64,000 nucleotides of DNA from contig JANQES010000016.1 in the NCBI GenBank assembly GCA_028278205.1, positions 1 to 64,000 on the forward strand. Direction: 5' to 3'. The notes under the pieces are model-generated. The model was given only the letters and a program-made list of their open reading frames with translations, was not told where the DNA came from and did no database searches. The translations under genes were made by a program, and so were the position numbers. This DNA is from Rhodothermales bacterium (GTDB lineage: Bacteria > Bacteroidota > Rhodothermia > Rhodothermales > Bin80). Positions 6,947 through 16,804 of the stretch are shown here, in pieces; the first letter of the stretch is position 1, and every line of letters begins with the position of its first letter.

Positions 6947-9388
6947 ATGCTACGCATTATCGAAGCCAACAGACGACGCCACACCCTCGCGATGGACGAC
7001 GCGGTGCCGGCGGTAGAGCGGCTCTGGGGGCTCGTGCGGGCGCGCGTAGTGGACGAACTCACCGGCCTTTCGCCCCAGAACATTCGCATCGAAACCCCGA
7101 CGCACGGCTTTACACCCCGCGTCACCGCCGACGGTATCGCCGGGTTGATGGCGCGGCCCGCGCATGTTTTCCCCAGGCTGGCCGAGCAGGCTTATCCCGT
7201 CAGCTTCACGCTCCATGTCGATGACTACCTCCCGCATGAAATCCATCATACTTTTCAGGCGAACCCCGCCTTTCCGGTCCGCACGCTTCGGGCCAACGCG
7301 CTCATGCTGGACCGGGTCGATGGCTTCGTAGCGGGTACCAACTTCACGTTAAATCCGGGCGGCCCCAACGAAGAGGATCGCGTGATTGCCGGTGTCGATC
7401 CCGGCAACCGTCAAATCCTCTTCACCTTGCCGTTTGCCAACCCGCACGCGGTTGGCGAGATCGCGCGTCTGGTTCATCAGGTCGGAATGGGGGGCGTCGC
7501 GGCGAATTCCCATCAGATTCCGATGAATTCAACGGTTGGTTTTTTAGCGGGCGATGTGCTCATCGTGGAGCCCGGCAGTGCCCGGCAGGAGACGGTGACC
7601 GTGGCGCAAGGGGGCATCGCTCCGAATGCTATCACCACCGTCGATTCCTTGATACATGGTCACGCTGCCGGCATCGAGGTCATCCACGAGCGCGTCATCA
7701 CGTCTGTCGGCACCGGCATCGGGGCGCCCATGCTTTTCCTGGAGTCGGTCGACGGCATCTTCGCGACCGATACGTTGTATGTGGGGCGGCCCGGCGTTGT
7801 GCAGGAGGCCGTCACGGTTCAGTTCGTCGTGGGGGCGGAGGCCCGGCTGGAGGTGGCGCCGCAGCTTTCGAGGCGCCATGCCGGCGGGGCGCCGGTCGTC
7901 GTAGCGCGGCTGACGCCCTTCGACCCCGCCTCCATCGTGGACGACCGCACCGTCGGACTGCATCGCCCGCCGACGGTGATCGAGGGCCAAACCTTCCGGC
8001 GTCACAACGGCGGTGCCGAGCCGGTGCCCGCGCTGGTCGAGGTGACGGGCCTGTGGCGGCATCTGGTTCCTGCCGCGCAAGAGGGGCCGCCCGATCAGCC
8101 CTTTGTGGTGTCGTTAACGCCGCCGCTGTACTTCGCCCGAACACAGGGTATCGCCCAACTCCAACCTGTGACCGTGCTGGACGTTCTGGGCGACGACAAA
8201 GCGTTGCTGGATTGGACTCATGCCGGCGAGGACCAGCTGAGGCTCTCCAACACGCTCAATCTTCACCTGGGCACCACCCTGCTGATCGACACAGATCCGG
8301 AGCGACAAGAGTACGTCACGATCGCGGAGGTGCCTCCGGGGGCGAGCGTGGCGTCAACGGTTACGCTCACCCACCCGCTGGCGCACACCCACCGGCCTGA
8401 GACGCGTGTGCGCCCGGTGCTACTCCTGCCGCCGGGACCGCCCCGGACCTTCGATGACGACGCCATCGCCGGGGATACGTGCGTGTTTCTGGATGATACG
8501 GCGGGTCTAGAGGCCCCCAATCTCGTCGTGGAAGTAGTGGGCGGCGCCGCTCCGGACGGCACGCCGCTGCCCAACGAATTGCACTGGCTGGGCTTTTTCA
8601 GGACCACCAGCGATGCCGAAGGCCGCTACCGGCTGCCTCCGCTGAGCCGCGTGGCCCAGTTGCAACTGCGCGCCACGGCGGCCCTGGCCTTCGATCACGA
8701 CGTGGGGGATCCCGTTGTGACGACCCGCCGGCTTCTCAGCGATCCTACGCCCAATTTAGATACCACCATCACGCTGGATTCGCTCGCCTTGATTAATCCC
8801 GGAGACCTGCTGATCGTCGGGATGCCGGGTGCGCAAGAAGTGAGGGAGGTTGCTCCGGGCGGCGTCAATGCGCTGGCTGATGAGGTGACCTTCACCGAGC
8901 CCCTGGGCATCGATCACGAGCCGGATGATCTCGTCGTGCTGGCCCGCAGGCTTGTCAGCGACCCGGTTGTGGGCGCCAGCACCATCACGCTGGATTCGCT
9001 CGCCTTGATTAATCCCGGAGACCTGCTGATCGTCGGGATGCCGGGCGCGCAAGAAGTGAGGGAGGTTGCTCCGGGCGGCGTCAATGCCGGGGCCGGCGCG
9101 GTCACGTTCACGGCGCCCCTTGGCAATAATCACGCGCCGGGGGCGCCCGTCGTGCCGGCGCGCAGGATCGCCGTGGAGCCGGCTGTGGGCGACAACGCCG
9201 TCACGCTCGATGACGCCAACGGCATTCTGGACGGGCATCGGCTGATCGTCGGGCGGCCCGGCAGGCAAGAAGTGATGGAGGTGGTCAACAACCCCGTCAA
9301 CGACGTCGTCACGTTCACTGCCGGAGACGACGTCACCTTCATCCCCAACTATCCGGCCCAGGTCAGTCACCTGGACATCGAATTTTGA
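6947..9388 (+). CDS. Repeat-rich eCIS accessory protein
   Basis: The protein has 813 residues. An N-terminal domain (about 1-105) contains VRARVVDELTG and FTLHVDDYLP, resembling a carboxypeptidase-regulatory-like beta sandwich. From about 115 on there are about seven units of a repeat of about 70 residues with the pattern I-T-L-D-S..G....G..L.V.G.PG.QE...V......V.F...L...H..G.PV. A clear carboxypeptidase-regulatory-like segment, TSDAEGRYRLPPLS, sits at about 557-570. Two units near the C-terminus are almost identical in DNA. The same repeat fills the insert of the sheath gene that follows 33 bases later. No signal peptide is seen, which fits a particle component exported with the eCIS. A decoration or stabilising protein of the sheath is the simplest guess. 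Confidence 0.6.
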   Translation: MLRIIEANRRRHTLAMDDAVPAVERLWGLVRARVVDELTGLSPQNIRIETPTHGFTPRVTADGIAGLMARPAHVFPRLAEQAYPVSFTLHVDDYLPHEIHHTFQANPAFPVRTLRANALMLDRVDGFVAGTNFTLNPGGPNEEDRVIAGVDPGNRQILFTLPFANPHAVGEIARLVHQVGMGGVAANSHQIPMNSTVGFLAGDVLIVEPGSARQETVTVAQGGIAPNAITTVDSLIHGHAAGIEVIHERVITSVGTGIGAPMLFLESVDGIFATDTLYVGRPGVVQEAVTVQFVVGAEARLEVAPQLSRRHAGGAPVVVARLTPFDPASIVDDRTVGLHRPPTVIEGQTFRRHNGGAEPVPALVEVTGLWRHLVPAAQEGPPDQPFVVSLTPPLYFARTQGIAQLQPVTVLDVLGDDKALLDWTHAGEDQLRLSNTLNLHLGTTLLIDTDPERQEYVTIAEVPPGASVASTVTLTHPLAHTHRPETRVRPVLLLPPGPPRTFDDDAIAGDTCVFLDDTAGLEAPNLVVEVVGGAAPDGTPLPNELHWLGFFRTTSDAEGRYRLPPLSRVAQLQLRATAALAFDHDVGDPVVTTRRLLSDPTPNLDTTITLDSLALINPGDLLIVGMPGAQEVREVAPGGVNALADEVTFTEPLGIDHEPDDLVVLARRLVSDPVVGASTITLDSLALINPGDLLIVGMPGAQEVREVAPGGVNAGAGAVTFTAPLGNNHAPGAPVVPARRIAVEPAVGDNAVTLDDANGILDGHRLIVGRPGRQEVMEVVNNPVNDVVTFTAGDDVTFIPNYPAQVSHLDIEF
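8764..9087 (+). repeat. Internal tandem duplication of a 72-residue repeat unit
   Basis: Positions 8764-8871 and 8980-9087 are 108-base direct copies, 216 bases apart, with one visible mismatch (T8830 against C9046). The period equals 72 codons, one protein repeat, so the reading frame is kept. The flanking parts of the two units differ more, which points to recent duplication or gene conversion of the unit core. Confidence 0.92.
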
Positions 9389-9421
9389 CTCGGTTCATTC
9401 ATTAGCTACGCGAGGTCTGTT

Positions 9422-12400
9422 ATGCCTGAATATCTCTCACCCGGCGTATACGTCGAGGAGATCGACACGGGGCCCCGACCTATCGAGGGCGTAAGCACCA
9501 GCACCGCAGGCATGGTCGGCGTGACCGAGCGCGGCCCGGTCGGTGTTCCGGTGCTTGTGACCAGTTACGGCGCCTACCAACGCCACTACGGCGGCCATCT
9601 CGATGGCAGTTTCGGCGACCATCGGCTGTTTCCGCATGCCGTCGAGGGCTTTTTCCAGAACGGCGGCCAGCGGGCCTACATCGTCCGCGCGCTCGACACC
9701 GACAACGCGCTGCATGCCCGCCGGGATCTTTTTGACCGGGGCGAAGGCGGCGGCGCAGAGACGGTGCTGCTCCGCGCGGCAGGCGAAAGCACCGGCACCG
9801 GGGCCAACCTCCCGCTGCTCTACGTGCTCGACGCCGCCGGAGCAGGCCAGGGCAACTTCGTCCGCATCGGCGACGGCAGCATCGCCGAATACCGGCAGAT
9901 CGAGGCCGACCCGACTGACGATTCCCACGTGACGCTGAACTTCCCGCTGGCTCATGCCCACGATGCCGGCGCCGCCCTGGAACAGTTCGCCCGCGCGACC
10001 CACCGGGACTTTACGCTGGCCCTGGCCGATCCCGGAGACGAATTTGCCGCCGAAGCCGGAGACGACGACGTCGTGCTCGACGGCGCACAGGCAGATCTGG
10101 ATTTTCTGCGAGACAACCCCGGCGAGTTGCTCGAAATTGGAGGCCCCCTGGGGGAATATCACTTCCTCGGGGCGATGATCCGGCGTCTTTCGAATACACA
10201 GGCTCAGTTCGAGTTGGGCGGGCGCCTGGCGCAGACCTACGCCGCAGGAACGGCGGCGGCGACCATCGACCTCAGCGGCGCGTCGGAAGCTACGGCGAAT
10301 CTGGACCAGGATGCCAACGCGGGAGACCTGATTGTCTTCATCGACAATCTGGCCGATTTCGACAACAGGAATCACATTGTCGTCTTTGAGGCAGCGGGCG
10401 CGGAGACTCGGGAAGCCCGGCGCATCGGCGCCTTACGCATCCTGGAACTCGCAGACAGGGCCTTCGACGACTACCCCGCCGGCACGTTCGTCGATGTCGT
10501 GCAGATGAACAATGACAGCTATCCGATTGCCAATACGATCACGCTGAATGCAGCCGCCGACGGTTTCGTCGCCGGGCTAAATCTCTTTATAGATCCGAAT
10601 GGTCCCAACGAGCAAGTGGAGGTCGCCGCCTACGATCCGGCCACCGCGCGGGTCGCCTTCACCACGATGTTCGACAACCAACACGCCGTCGGCGACACCG
10701 TGCGCCTGGTGCAAACCCTCGGCCCAGGAGGCGCTGCCTTGAATGACACCGTGATTCCCATGGACGATACCAGGGGATTTGCAGATGGGGACAATATCAT
10801 CGTAGACCCTGGTGGCGTTGGTCACCTCAATCTTAGTACGACGGTGGTCGCGGGCAGTATCACGGAGGATTCCATAACAATAGCGAACCCTTTACCGGCT
10901 ATTCTCGCTGCAGGAAGTGAGGTCCACCTGGAGCGCACCATTGCCGCCTTCGGGGTCGTCGGGGGCGAGACCATGATCTTTCTGGACTCGGTAGAGGATA
11001 TGGTTTCCGGGCAGGTAGTCATTGTCGGTGACGGGGGGAACGCTGAGCAGGCGACGGTGCAAAACGTGGATGCGGCTACCAACGGCGTGACGTTCGTCGG
11101 GGCGTTGGCGAATAACCACAACTCCGGAGACCCGGTCCAACTCACCATTACCGCGCTGAGCGCTGATGTCGAGGCTGGAACACAGTCGATTACACTGGAC
11201 AGCCGGTTGGTGCTCAACGATGACGACTGGCTGCGCATCGGCGAGGCGCCCAATGCCGAGTTTGCCCAGATCGCTTCGATTCCCAGCCAGACCAACGTCG
11301 CGCCGGATGCCGGTCTCGTGGCGCTGACGCATCCGCTCCGGCACGATCATGCGGCAGGCACCCCGGTCGTGCGGCAGGGCGACCCGGCAGACAACACGCG
11401 GGCGGTGACCGTCCTTGTGAATGCTGTTACCGACACGATCACCCTGGATTCAGCCGAGGGGATTATCGGTGGGCAGACCGTGGTCGTGGGGGTTCCGGGC
11501 AATGAAGAGGTGAGGGTCGTAGATAACGTCCAAAACAATCAGGTCACGTTCACCACCAATCTTGATGTCAATGCGAATCATGATATCGGCGATCCAGTGA
11601 TCGTTAGCGAGCGCGCTTACCTCTTGCACGAGGCTGCCGTGAACAGCCACGAATTCGTCGTCACCGATGGCAACGGGTTTACGGAGGGCAGCGTCGTCCT
11701 CGTCACGTTGAGCAATGGGGATGAATTTTTTCATACCCTCGCGGACGACCCGGAGGAACCGGCGCCCCGACTCGTCGAGGTGACTACCGCGTTGGGAGAG
11801 GCGCACGCCGCCGCCAGCGCTTTCTTCGAGCGCCAGAGCCTGCTCACGATACAGGCGCTCGATGCCGGTCGGTGGGGCAACCGGCTGCGTGTTTCCGTCG
11901 AGGATGAGCCGACGGGGCTGGTTGCCAACACGACGCTGCGCGCCGTCGTCGATCCGACGCACATCCGGCTGGCCTCTGCCGCCGGGGTCGAGCCCGGCAC
12001 GATTCTGCACTTCCCCGACCCGAATACGGGAAACTTTCAGGATCCCAACACCGGCGATGACCTCGGCGATTTCGTCAAGGTGAACGGGATCGACCGGAAC
12101 GACTTTACGCTTACGCTGGCCGGGCCGCTGCCCGGCAACCAGCAGGTCGTCGGGCGGGCGGTGCGGTCGCGCGAGTTTCGCCTGACGGTCTTTCTGCTGC
12201 GCCATCCCGACCCGGCCCAGCCGTCGCTCGACAACACGGTCATCGATTCGGAGACCTTCCGCTATCTCTCGATGGACCACCGGCACAGCCGTTACGTGGT
12301 CGATGTCATCGGCGCTATCGACGGAGAACTGCGGCAGTGGGACCGGCGCCCGGAGGGGACCTCCCTGTACATCCGCGTGCGCGACGTGGCCCAGACCAAC

Positions 12401-13444
12401 CCCGGCACACGGCCTCCGCAGCTCGACCATGCGGTGTCCACGTCCATCCGCCTCGGCCCGGAACCGCTGAGGGATATCTTGCCCACCGGGCAGACGCGCC
12501 CGGCGCGGCATCCCCTGGCGCTCGGCGACGATGCCATCGCCACGATCCAGGACGACCACTACATCGGCAACGATTCCGCCGATCCGGATGAACGCACCGG
12601 CCTGCACAGCTTGCGCAACATCGACCCGGTGAGCATCGTGGCGGCGCCGGGGCAGGTGAGCCTCGAAATCCAGAATGCGCTCATCAACCACTGCGAGCAG
12701 GATCGGTATCGCTTTGCCGTGCTCGACGGCCCCGTTCCGCCCGATGATACCCTGACCGACGTACAGACGCAGCGCCAGAGCTTCGACACGCTCTATGCTG
12801 CCCTGTACTATCCCTGGCTGTTCATCCCCGAACCCTTCCCGACGCGGCTCGACGACATCCCCGACCTGGCGATCCCGCCCAGCGGACACGTCATCGGCAT
12901 TTATGCCCGGACGGACAACAACCGGGGGGTGCATAAAGCCCCGGCCAACGAGGTGGTGCGCGGCATCCGAGGGCTCACCCGCACGCTCAGCAAGGGCGAG
13001 CACGACATCCTCAACCCCTCGCCGGTCAACATCAATGTCATCCGCGACTTCCGCCCGGACTTTCGGAGCATTCGGGTCTGGGGCGCGCGCTGCATCACCA
13101 GCGACACGAACTACAAGTACGTGCCCGTGCGCCGGCTGCTGATCTTCATCGAAGAGTCGCTCGACGAGGGGTTGCAGTGGGTGGTCTTCGAACCCAACGC
13201 CGAGCCGCTGTGGGCGCGGGTGCGACGCACCATTTCGGACTTCCTGCGCGTGGTCTGGCGCAACGGCGCCCTCGAAGGCACCTCCGAAGAGCAGGCCTTC
13301 TTCGTCCGGTGCGACCGCACCACGATGACCCAGGCCGACATCGACAATGGCCGCCTGATCTGTGTCATTGGCGTGGCTCCGGTCAAGCCAGCCGAGTTTG
13401 TGATCATTCGGATCGGCCTAAAAACTGTGGAATCAGAAAGTTAA
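9422..13444 (+). CDS. Giant contractile sheath protein with repeat insert
   Basis: The protein has 1,340 residues. The N-terminus (about 1-100) is a typical tail-sheath start: SPGVYVEEIDTGPRPIEGVS, GVTERGPVGVP, then FFQNGGQRAYIVRAL. The C-terminus (about 1044-1340) is the conserved sheath polymerisation part, with LHSLRNIDPVSIV, PPSGHVIGIYARTDNNRG, HKAPANE, VRGIRGL and VNVIRDF-like motifs, ending in the C-terminal arm. A sheath middle domain appears at about 805-1040 (DAGRWGNRLRV). Between about 115 and 800 lie roughly nine copies, some degenerate, of the repeat also present in the preceding gene. Usual eCIS sheaths have about 350-700 residues, so this is exceptionally large. The insert falls in the surface-exposed region of known sheaths, so it probably decorates the outside of the particle. 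Confidence 0.9.
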   Translation: MPEYLSPGVYVEEIDTGPRPIEGVSTSTAGMVGVTERGPVGVPVLVTSYGAYQRHYGGHLDGSFGDHRLFPHAVEGFFQNGGQRAYIVRALDTDNALHARRDLFDRGEGGGAETVLLRAAGESTGTGANLPLLYVLDAAGAGQGNFVRIGDGSIAEYRQIEADPTDDSHVTLNFPLAHAHDAGAALEQFARATHRDFTLALADPGDEFAAEAGDDDVVLDGAQADLDFLRDNPGELLEIGGPLGEYHFLGAMIRRLSNTQAQFELGGRLAQTYAAGTAAATIDLSGASEATANLDQDANAGDLIVFIDNLADFDNRNHIVVFEAAGAETREARRIGALRILELADRAFDDYPAGTFVDVVQMNNDSYPIANTITLNAAADGFVAGLNLFIDPNGPNEQVEVAAYDPATARVAFTTMFDNQHAVGDTVRLVQTLGPGGAALNDTVIPMDDTRGFADGDNIIVDPGGVGHLNLSTTVVAGSITEDSITIANPLPAILAAGSEVHLERTIAAFGVVGGETMIFLDSVEDMVSGQVVIVGDGGNAEQATVQNVDAATNGVTFVGALANNHNSGDPVQLTITALSADVEAGTQSITLDSRLVLNDDDWLRIGEAPNAEFAQIASIPSQTNVAPDAGLVALTHPLRHDHAAGTPVVRQGDPADNTRAVTVLVNAVTDTITLDSAEGIIGGQTVVVGVPGNEEVRVVDNVQNNQVTFTTNLDVNANHDIGDPVIVSERAYLLHEAAVNSHEFVVTDGNGFTEGSVVLVTLSNGDEFFHTLADDPEEPAPRLVEVTTALGEAHAAASAFFERQSLLTIQALDAGRWGNRLRVSVEDEPTGLVANTTLRAVVDPTHIRLASAAGVEPGTILHFPDPNTGNFQDPNTGDDLGDFVKVNGIDRNDFTLTLAGPLPGNQQVVGRAVRSREFRLTVFLLRHPDPAQPSLDNTVIDSETFRYLSMDHRHSRYVVDVIGAIDGELRQWDRRPEGTSLYIRVRDVAQTNPGTRPPQLDHAVSTSIRLGPEPLRDILPTGQTRPARHPLALGDDAIATIQDDHYIGNDSADPDERTGLHSLRNIDPVSIVAAPGQVSLEIQNALINHCEQDRYRFAVLDGPVPPDDTLTDVQTQRQSFDTLYAALYYPWLFIPEPFPTRLDDIPDLAIPPSGHVIGIYARTDNNRGVHKAPANEVVRGIRGLTRTLSKGEHDILNPSPVNINVIRDFRPDFRSIRVWGARCITSDTNYKYVPVRRLLIFIEESLDEGLQWVVFEPNAEPLWARVRRTISDFLRVVWRNGALEGTSEEQAFFVRCDRTTMTQADIDNGRLICVIGVAPVKPAEFVIIRIGLKTVESES

Positions 13445-13459
13445 ATGGAGGATTGAGCC

Positions 13460-13903
13460 ATGCCAACCGGCCAACGAGTAGATCCCTTTCGCGGCTATAA
13501 TTTTCGTGTGGAGATCGATGGCACGACCATCGCCAGCTTCAGCGAATGCACCGGGCTTTCGGGCGAAGGTGAGGCCGTAGACTATCGAGAGGGCACCGAC
13601 ATCCTGCAATCGGTACGCAAGCTCCCGGCCTTGCGCACCTACAGCAACATCACGTTGAAACGCGGCATCACGCAGACGGACGAACTGTTCCGGTGGTATG
13701 CCAACATCGCCAACGGCATCGACGACCGGCGCAACGCCACCATCATCCTGATGAATGAGGCGCGCAGCGACGTCATGCGGTGGAATGTGGAGAACGCCTT
13801 CGTCAACAAGTACGAAGGGCCGAGCCTGAATGCCACCAGCAATGACGTCGCCGTCGAGACGGTCGAACTGGTTCATGAACATCTGACGATGGAGGTGGCC
13901 TAG
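13460..13903 (+). CDS. Inner tube protein 1 (Pvc1/gp19-like)
   Basis: The 147-residue protein matches the T4 gp19-like tube family: DPFRGYNFRVEIDG, then FSECTGLSGEGEAVDYREG, ITLKRGITQTDELFRWY, and a C-terminal GPSLNATSNDVAVETVEL(V)HE-type strand. It forms the hexameric rings of the tube through which cargo passes. Length is standard. It lies 15 bases after the first sheath, and its stop codon overlaps the GTG start of the second sheath by one base. GGAGG at 13447-13451 serves as ribosome-binding site. Confidence 0.93.
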   Translation: MPTGQRVDPFRGYNFRVEIDGTTIASFSECTGLSGEGEAVDYREGTDILQSVRKLPALRTYSNITLKRGITQTDELFRWYANIANGIDDRRNATIILMNEARSDVMRWNVENAFVNKYEGPSLNATSNDVAVETVELVHEHLTMEVA

Positions 13904-16086
13904 TGGCTACGGTGCGGTACGATACCCCGCGCGTGTACTACGAGCGCCTCGACGCGAGCGCCCCGGCGATCTCTGCCGTCCGGACGGACGTGGCGGGGTT
14001 CGTCGGTATCGCGGAGCGCGGCCCGCTCGACGTGCCGGTGCCCGTCGAGTCGTGGCGGCAGTTTGAAGCGCATTTCGGCGGCTTCACAGGAGCGGGGTTT
14101 CTGGCGTACACGGTCCGGGCCTTTTTCGAGAACGGCGGGCGGCGATGCTGGGTCGTCCGGGTGGCGTCGAAGCAGGAAGCCGGCGGCGCGCGCGCGGCGT
14201 CGGTGCTGGTGCCTTTGCCGCATCCGGATCCGGACGAGACGGGTGCCTGGTGCATTGCGGCTTCGAGCCCCGGCATCTGGGGCGATGCCCTCTCGGTGGA
14301 ACTGCGCGAGACGCATCAGGGACAGACGCTGTCTGTGCCGGGCGGCAGTACGCCGGAGGAGGCGAGGCGGCGGACAGCAGTGCAGACCACGAGCGGGTTT
14401 GCGCGCTACACCCTGGTTCGCCTGTCGCAAGAGGGCGTGCTGGCGGTGTTCAAGGTCGTCTCTGCGGTGGATGCGCGCCGGGGGCTTTTGTACTGGATCA
14501 ATCCCGATCATCGCGCGCGGCTGCCCTACGAGAGCCCTCTGACGGGTTTCAACCCGGCCCGGCCCATCCTGCTCGAAAGTGTGGAATACACGCTGCTGGT
14601 GCGAGAGGCGGGGCGGCTCGTGGGGCGGTATGCGGGGCTTTCGCTCGTGCCCGAGCATGCCCGGTACGGCCCCCGCGTGCTGGCGCCGCTGGCACAACGC
14701 CTCCAGGGGCAGGCCGGTCAGAAGGCGGACGAGGCACAAAACCGGGCGCCGCTGGAGCAACGCCTCCGGCGGAAGACCGATCATCAGGAGAGCGGGGCGC
14801 CGGTGAACCTCTTCAGCAGCCTGGCGCAGCGGGGCGAATTGCCGCCGACGCCGGAGCGCATCGTGATCAAAGAGTTGCGCAATATCAAAGCGTTGCGTGC
14901 TCAGAAGTCGAATTTCCAGCCGCTTGCGCTCGGAACCGGCTCCCTCGCCCTCGAAGGCGGCGCCGACGGCCTGCGTTTTTTGCGCCACACCGACTTCATG
15001 GGCGAGCCGGTCGATCCGCGAGACAGCGATCTGGTGAAGCGCCGCAAACAGCGCGGTTTTCGAGTGCTCGACCTCGTCGATGAGGTGGCCGTCGTGGCGG
15101 TGCCGGACATCCACATCCAGCCGGTGCCGGCAAAGCCCAGGCGGCCGCGCGTGGTGTGTGTGCCCGACCCGTGTTTTCCGGAAGACGCTGTGCCGGTACC
15201 GGCCCCGCCGCGACGACCCCGGCGCACCGAAAACCCGCCCCGGTTCAACCTGGAGCAAATCTTCGAGGTGCAGCAGTCGCTGGTGCAGCATTGCGAGCTA
15301 CGCCGCGACCTCGCCCGCATCGCGCTGCTCGATCCGCCGGTAGAGGCCGCGCTCGACGAGCAGGGCGGCGTCAGCAACCTGATGGCCTGGCGCAGGCGGT
15401 TCGATTCGACGTTTGCGGCGCTCTTTTGGCCGTGGCTGCGCATCGCCAATCCCCTGGCGGGCCGCGCCGGATCGAGCCGGCAGATCACCCGCGACGTGCC
15501 GCCCAGCGGGCACATAGCCGGGCAGATCGCGCGCAGTGATCTGGACATCGGCGTGCACAAGGCGCCGGCCAATGCGGCGCTGGGCTGGGTGCAAGACGTG
15601 ACGCTCTTCGCCGACGATGCCCTCCACGGGCTGCTCAACACCGAGGGCGTCAACGTCATCCGGTCGTTGCCGGGCCGGGGCATCCGCATCATGGGCGCGC
15701 GCACCGTCAGCAGCGACACGCAGTGGCGGTTCCTCAACGTGCGCCGGCTGATGCTGATGATTGCCCGGGCCATCGATCTCTCGACGCAGTGGGCGGTGTT
15801 CGAGCCCAACGACGAGTTCACCCGCGCCAAGCTGCGGCTGGCCCTCTACAGCTTCTTGTTTTCGCTCTGGCAGCGCGGGGCGCTCGTCGGCGGGACGGCG
15901 GAGGCGGCGTTCTCGATCAAGTGTGACGAGGAGAACAATCCGCCCTTCGAACGAGACCGGGGGCACCTGTTCGCCGACGTGGGCGTGGCGCCGTCGCAGC
16001 CCTACGAATTCGTCGTGTTGCGGGTGGGCCGGACGGACAATGAATTCGAGATCTCAGAATCGATCAGCAATATGCGAGGTGCATGA
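13903..16086 (+). CDS. Contractile sheath protein 2
   Basis: The protein has 727 residues and a GTG start at 13903 that overlaps the previous stop. The N-terminus has DTPRVYYERLDAS, FVGIAERGPLDVP and AFFENGGRRCWVVRV. The C-terminus from about residue 450 has the sheath core: LVQHCELRRDLARIALLD, RRFDSTFAALFWPWL, PPSGHIAGQIARSD, HKAPANAALGWVQDV, LLNTEGVNVIRSLPGRGIRIMGAR. A middle stretch of about residues 250-460 is variable and proline/arginine-rich. As in PVC, where several sheath paralogues coexist, this form may line the baseplate-proximal or distal part of the sheath. It lacks the long repeat insert of sheath 1. Confidence 0.92.
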   Translation: MATVRYDTPRVYYERLDASAPAISAVRTDVAGFVGIAERGPLDVPVPVESWRQFEAHFGGFTGAGFLAYTVRAFFENGGRRCWVVRVASKQEAGGARAASVLVPLPHPDPDETGAWCIAASSPGIWGDALSVELRETHQGQTLSVPGGSTPEEARRRTAVQTTSGFARYTLVRLSQEGVLAVFKVVSAVDARRGLLYWINPDHRARLPYESPLTGFNPARPILLESVEYTLLVREAGRLVGRYAGLSLVPEHARYGPRVLAPLAQRLQGQAGQKADEAQNRAPLEQRLRRKTDHQESGAPVNLFSSLAQRGELPPTPERIVIKELRNIKALRAQKSNFQPLALGTGSLALEGGADGLRFLRHTDFMGEPVDPRDSDLVKRRKQRGFRVLDLVDEVAVVAVPDIHIQPVPAKPRRPRVVCVPDPCFPEDAVPVPAPPRRPRRTENPPRFNLEQIFEVQQSLVQHCELRRDLARIALLDPPVEAALDEQGGVSNLMAWRRRFDSTFAALFWPWLRIANPLAGRAGSSRQITRDVPPSGHIAGQIARSDLDIGVHKAPANAALGWVQDVTLFADDALHGLLNTEGVNVIRSLPGRGIRIMGARTVSSDTQWRFLNVRRLMLMIARAIDLSTQWAVFEPNDEFTRAKLRLALYSFLFSLWQRGALVGGTAEAAFSIKCDEENNPPFERDRGHLFADVGVAPSQPYEFVVLRVGRTDNEFEISESISNMRGA

Positions 16087-16592
16087 TGGCTCAACTCGGA
16101 AACGTGGGGGTGCGCTCCGACCCCGTGCTCAGCTACAACTTCCTCATCAGCCTGTTCGTGTCTCCCTCGATGGTGGCCCTGGTCCAACCGGCCAACTTGC
16201 AGCCCATCATCGAGGCTGCCGTGGGGGGCTTCAACGAATGTTCGGGGCTGGAGATGAGCCTGGACATCGAAGAATACCAGGAAGGCGGTCGCAACGGCTA
16301 CGTGCATCGGTTTCCGACACGGACGACCTGGACCAACATCGTCTTGAAGAAAGGCATCCGCAAAGATGCTGACCTCTGGCACTGGCAATACGCCTTCACC
16401 CAGGGAGTGGTGATGCGCCGCGACGGCATAATCTCTTTGCTCAATGAGCGCCGGGAGCCGCACACGATCTGGTATTTCCGCCGGGGCCTGCCCGTGAAAT
16501 ACACCGCACCCTCGCTCAACGCCCAGCAAAATCAGGTAGCCATCGAATCCCTCGAAATCGCCCACGAGGGGATTATTCAAATGCCATTCTGA
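16083..16592 (+). CDS. Tube protein 2 (tube initiator, Pvc5-like)
   Basis: The 169-residue protein is a second gp19-like tube paralogue: SDPVLSYNFLISLFVSPS, GGFNECSGLEMSLDIEEYQEG, FPTRTTWTNIVLKKGIRKD, LWHWQYAFTQG and APSLNAQQNQVAIESLEIAHEG. Its start overlaps the sheath 2 stop (ATGA); a second ATG three bases downstream is also possible. Its position just before the baseplate genes matches Pvc5, the ring joining tube to hub. The extra loop at residues about 25-45 compared with tube 1 fits an adapter role. Confidence 0.88.
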   Translation: MMAQLGNVGVRSDPVLSYNFLISLFVSPSMVALVQPANLQPIIEAAVGGFNECSGLEMSLDIEEYQEGGRNGYVHRFPTRTTWTNIVLKKGIRKDADLWHWQYAFTQGVVMRRDGIISLLNERREPHTIWYFRRGLPVKYTAPSLNAQQNQVAIESLEIAHEGIIQMPF

Positions 16593-16600
16593 GAGGCGCT

Positions 16601-16783
16601 ATGGACGTGATCATTAACGAAATCAGCAGCACCGTCAGCGCGGTAGACAGCGATACGTTGCTGTCTCCGGAGACCACCAAGAAGATCGTCCGCATTGTCC
16701 TGGAAGCGGTAGAGGCGCGTGAAGCGCACCGGGCGCGGCGGCAGATCGAGCAAGCAGTCACCCACGGGGTGCGCCGGCACTAA
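16601..16783 (+). CDS. DUF5908-type small protein (Pvc6 position)
   Basis: The 60-residue protein begins MDVIINEISSTVSAVDSD and continues as one long charged helix with AVEAREAHRARRQIEQ. Small proteins of the DUF5908 type sit at this place, between the tube initiator and the LysM protein, in many eCIS clusters. Their role is unclear. The start lies eight bases after the tube 2 stop, with GAGG at 16591-16594 as a close ribosome-binding site. Confidence 0.65.
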   Translation: MDVIINEISSTVSAVDSDTLLSPETTKKIVRIVLEAVEAREAHRARRQIEQAVTHGVRRH

Positions 16784-16804
16784 AGCACCTACGCGAGCGA
16801 AGCC

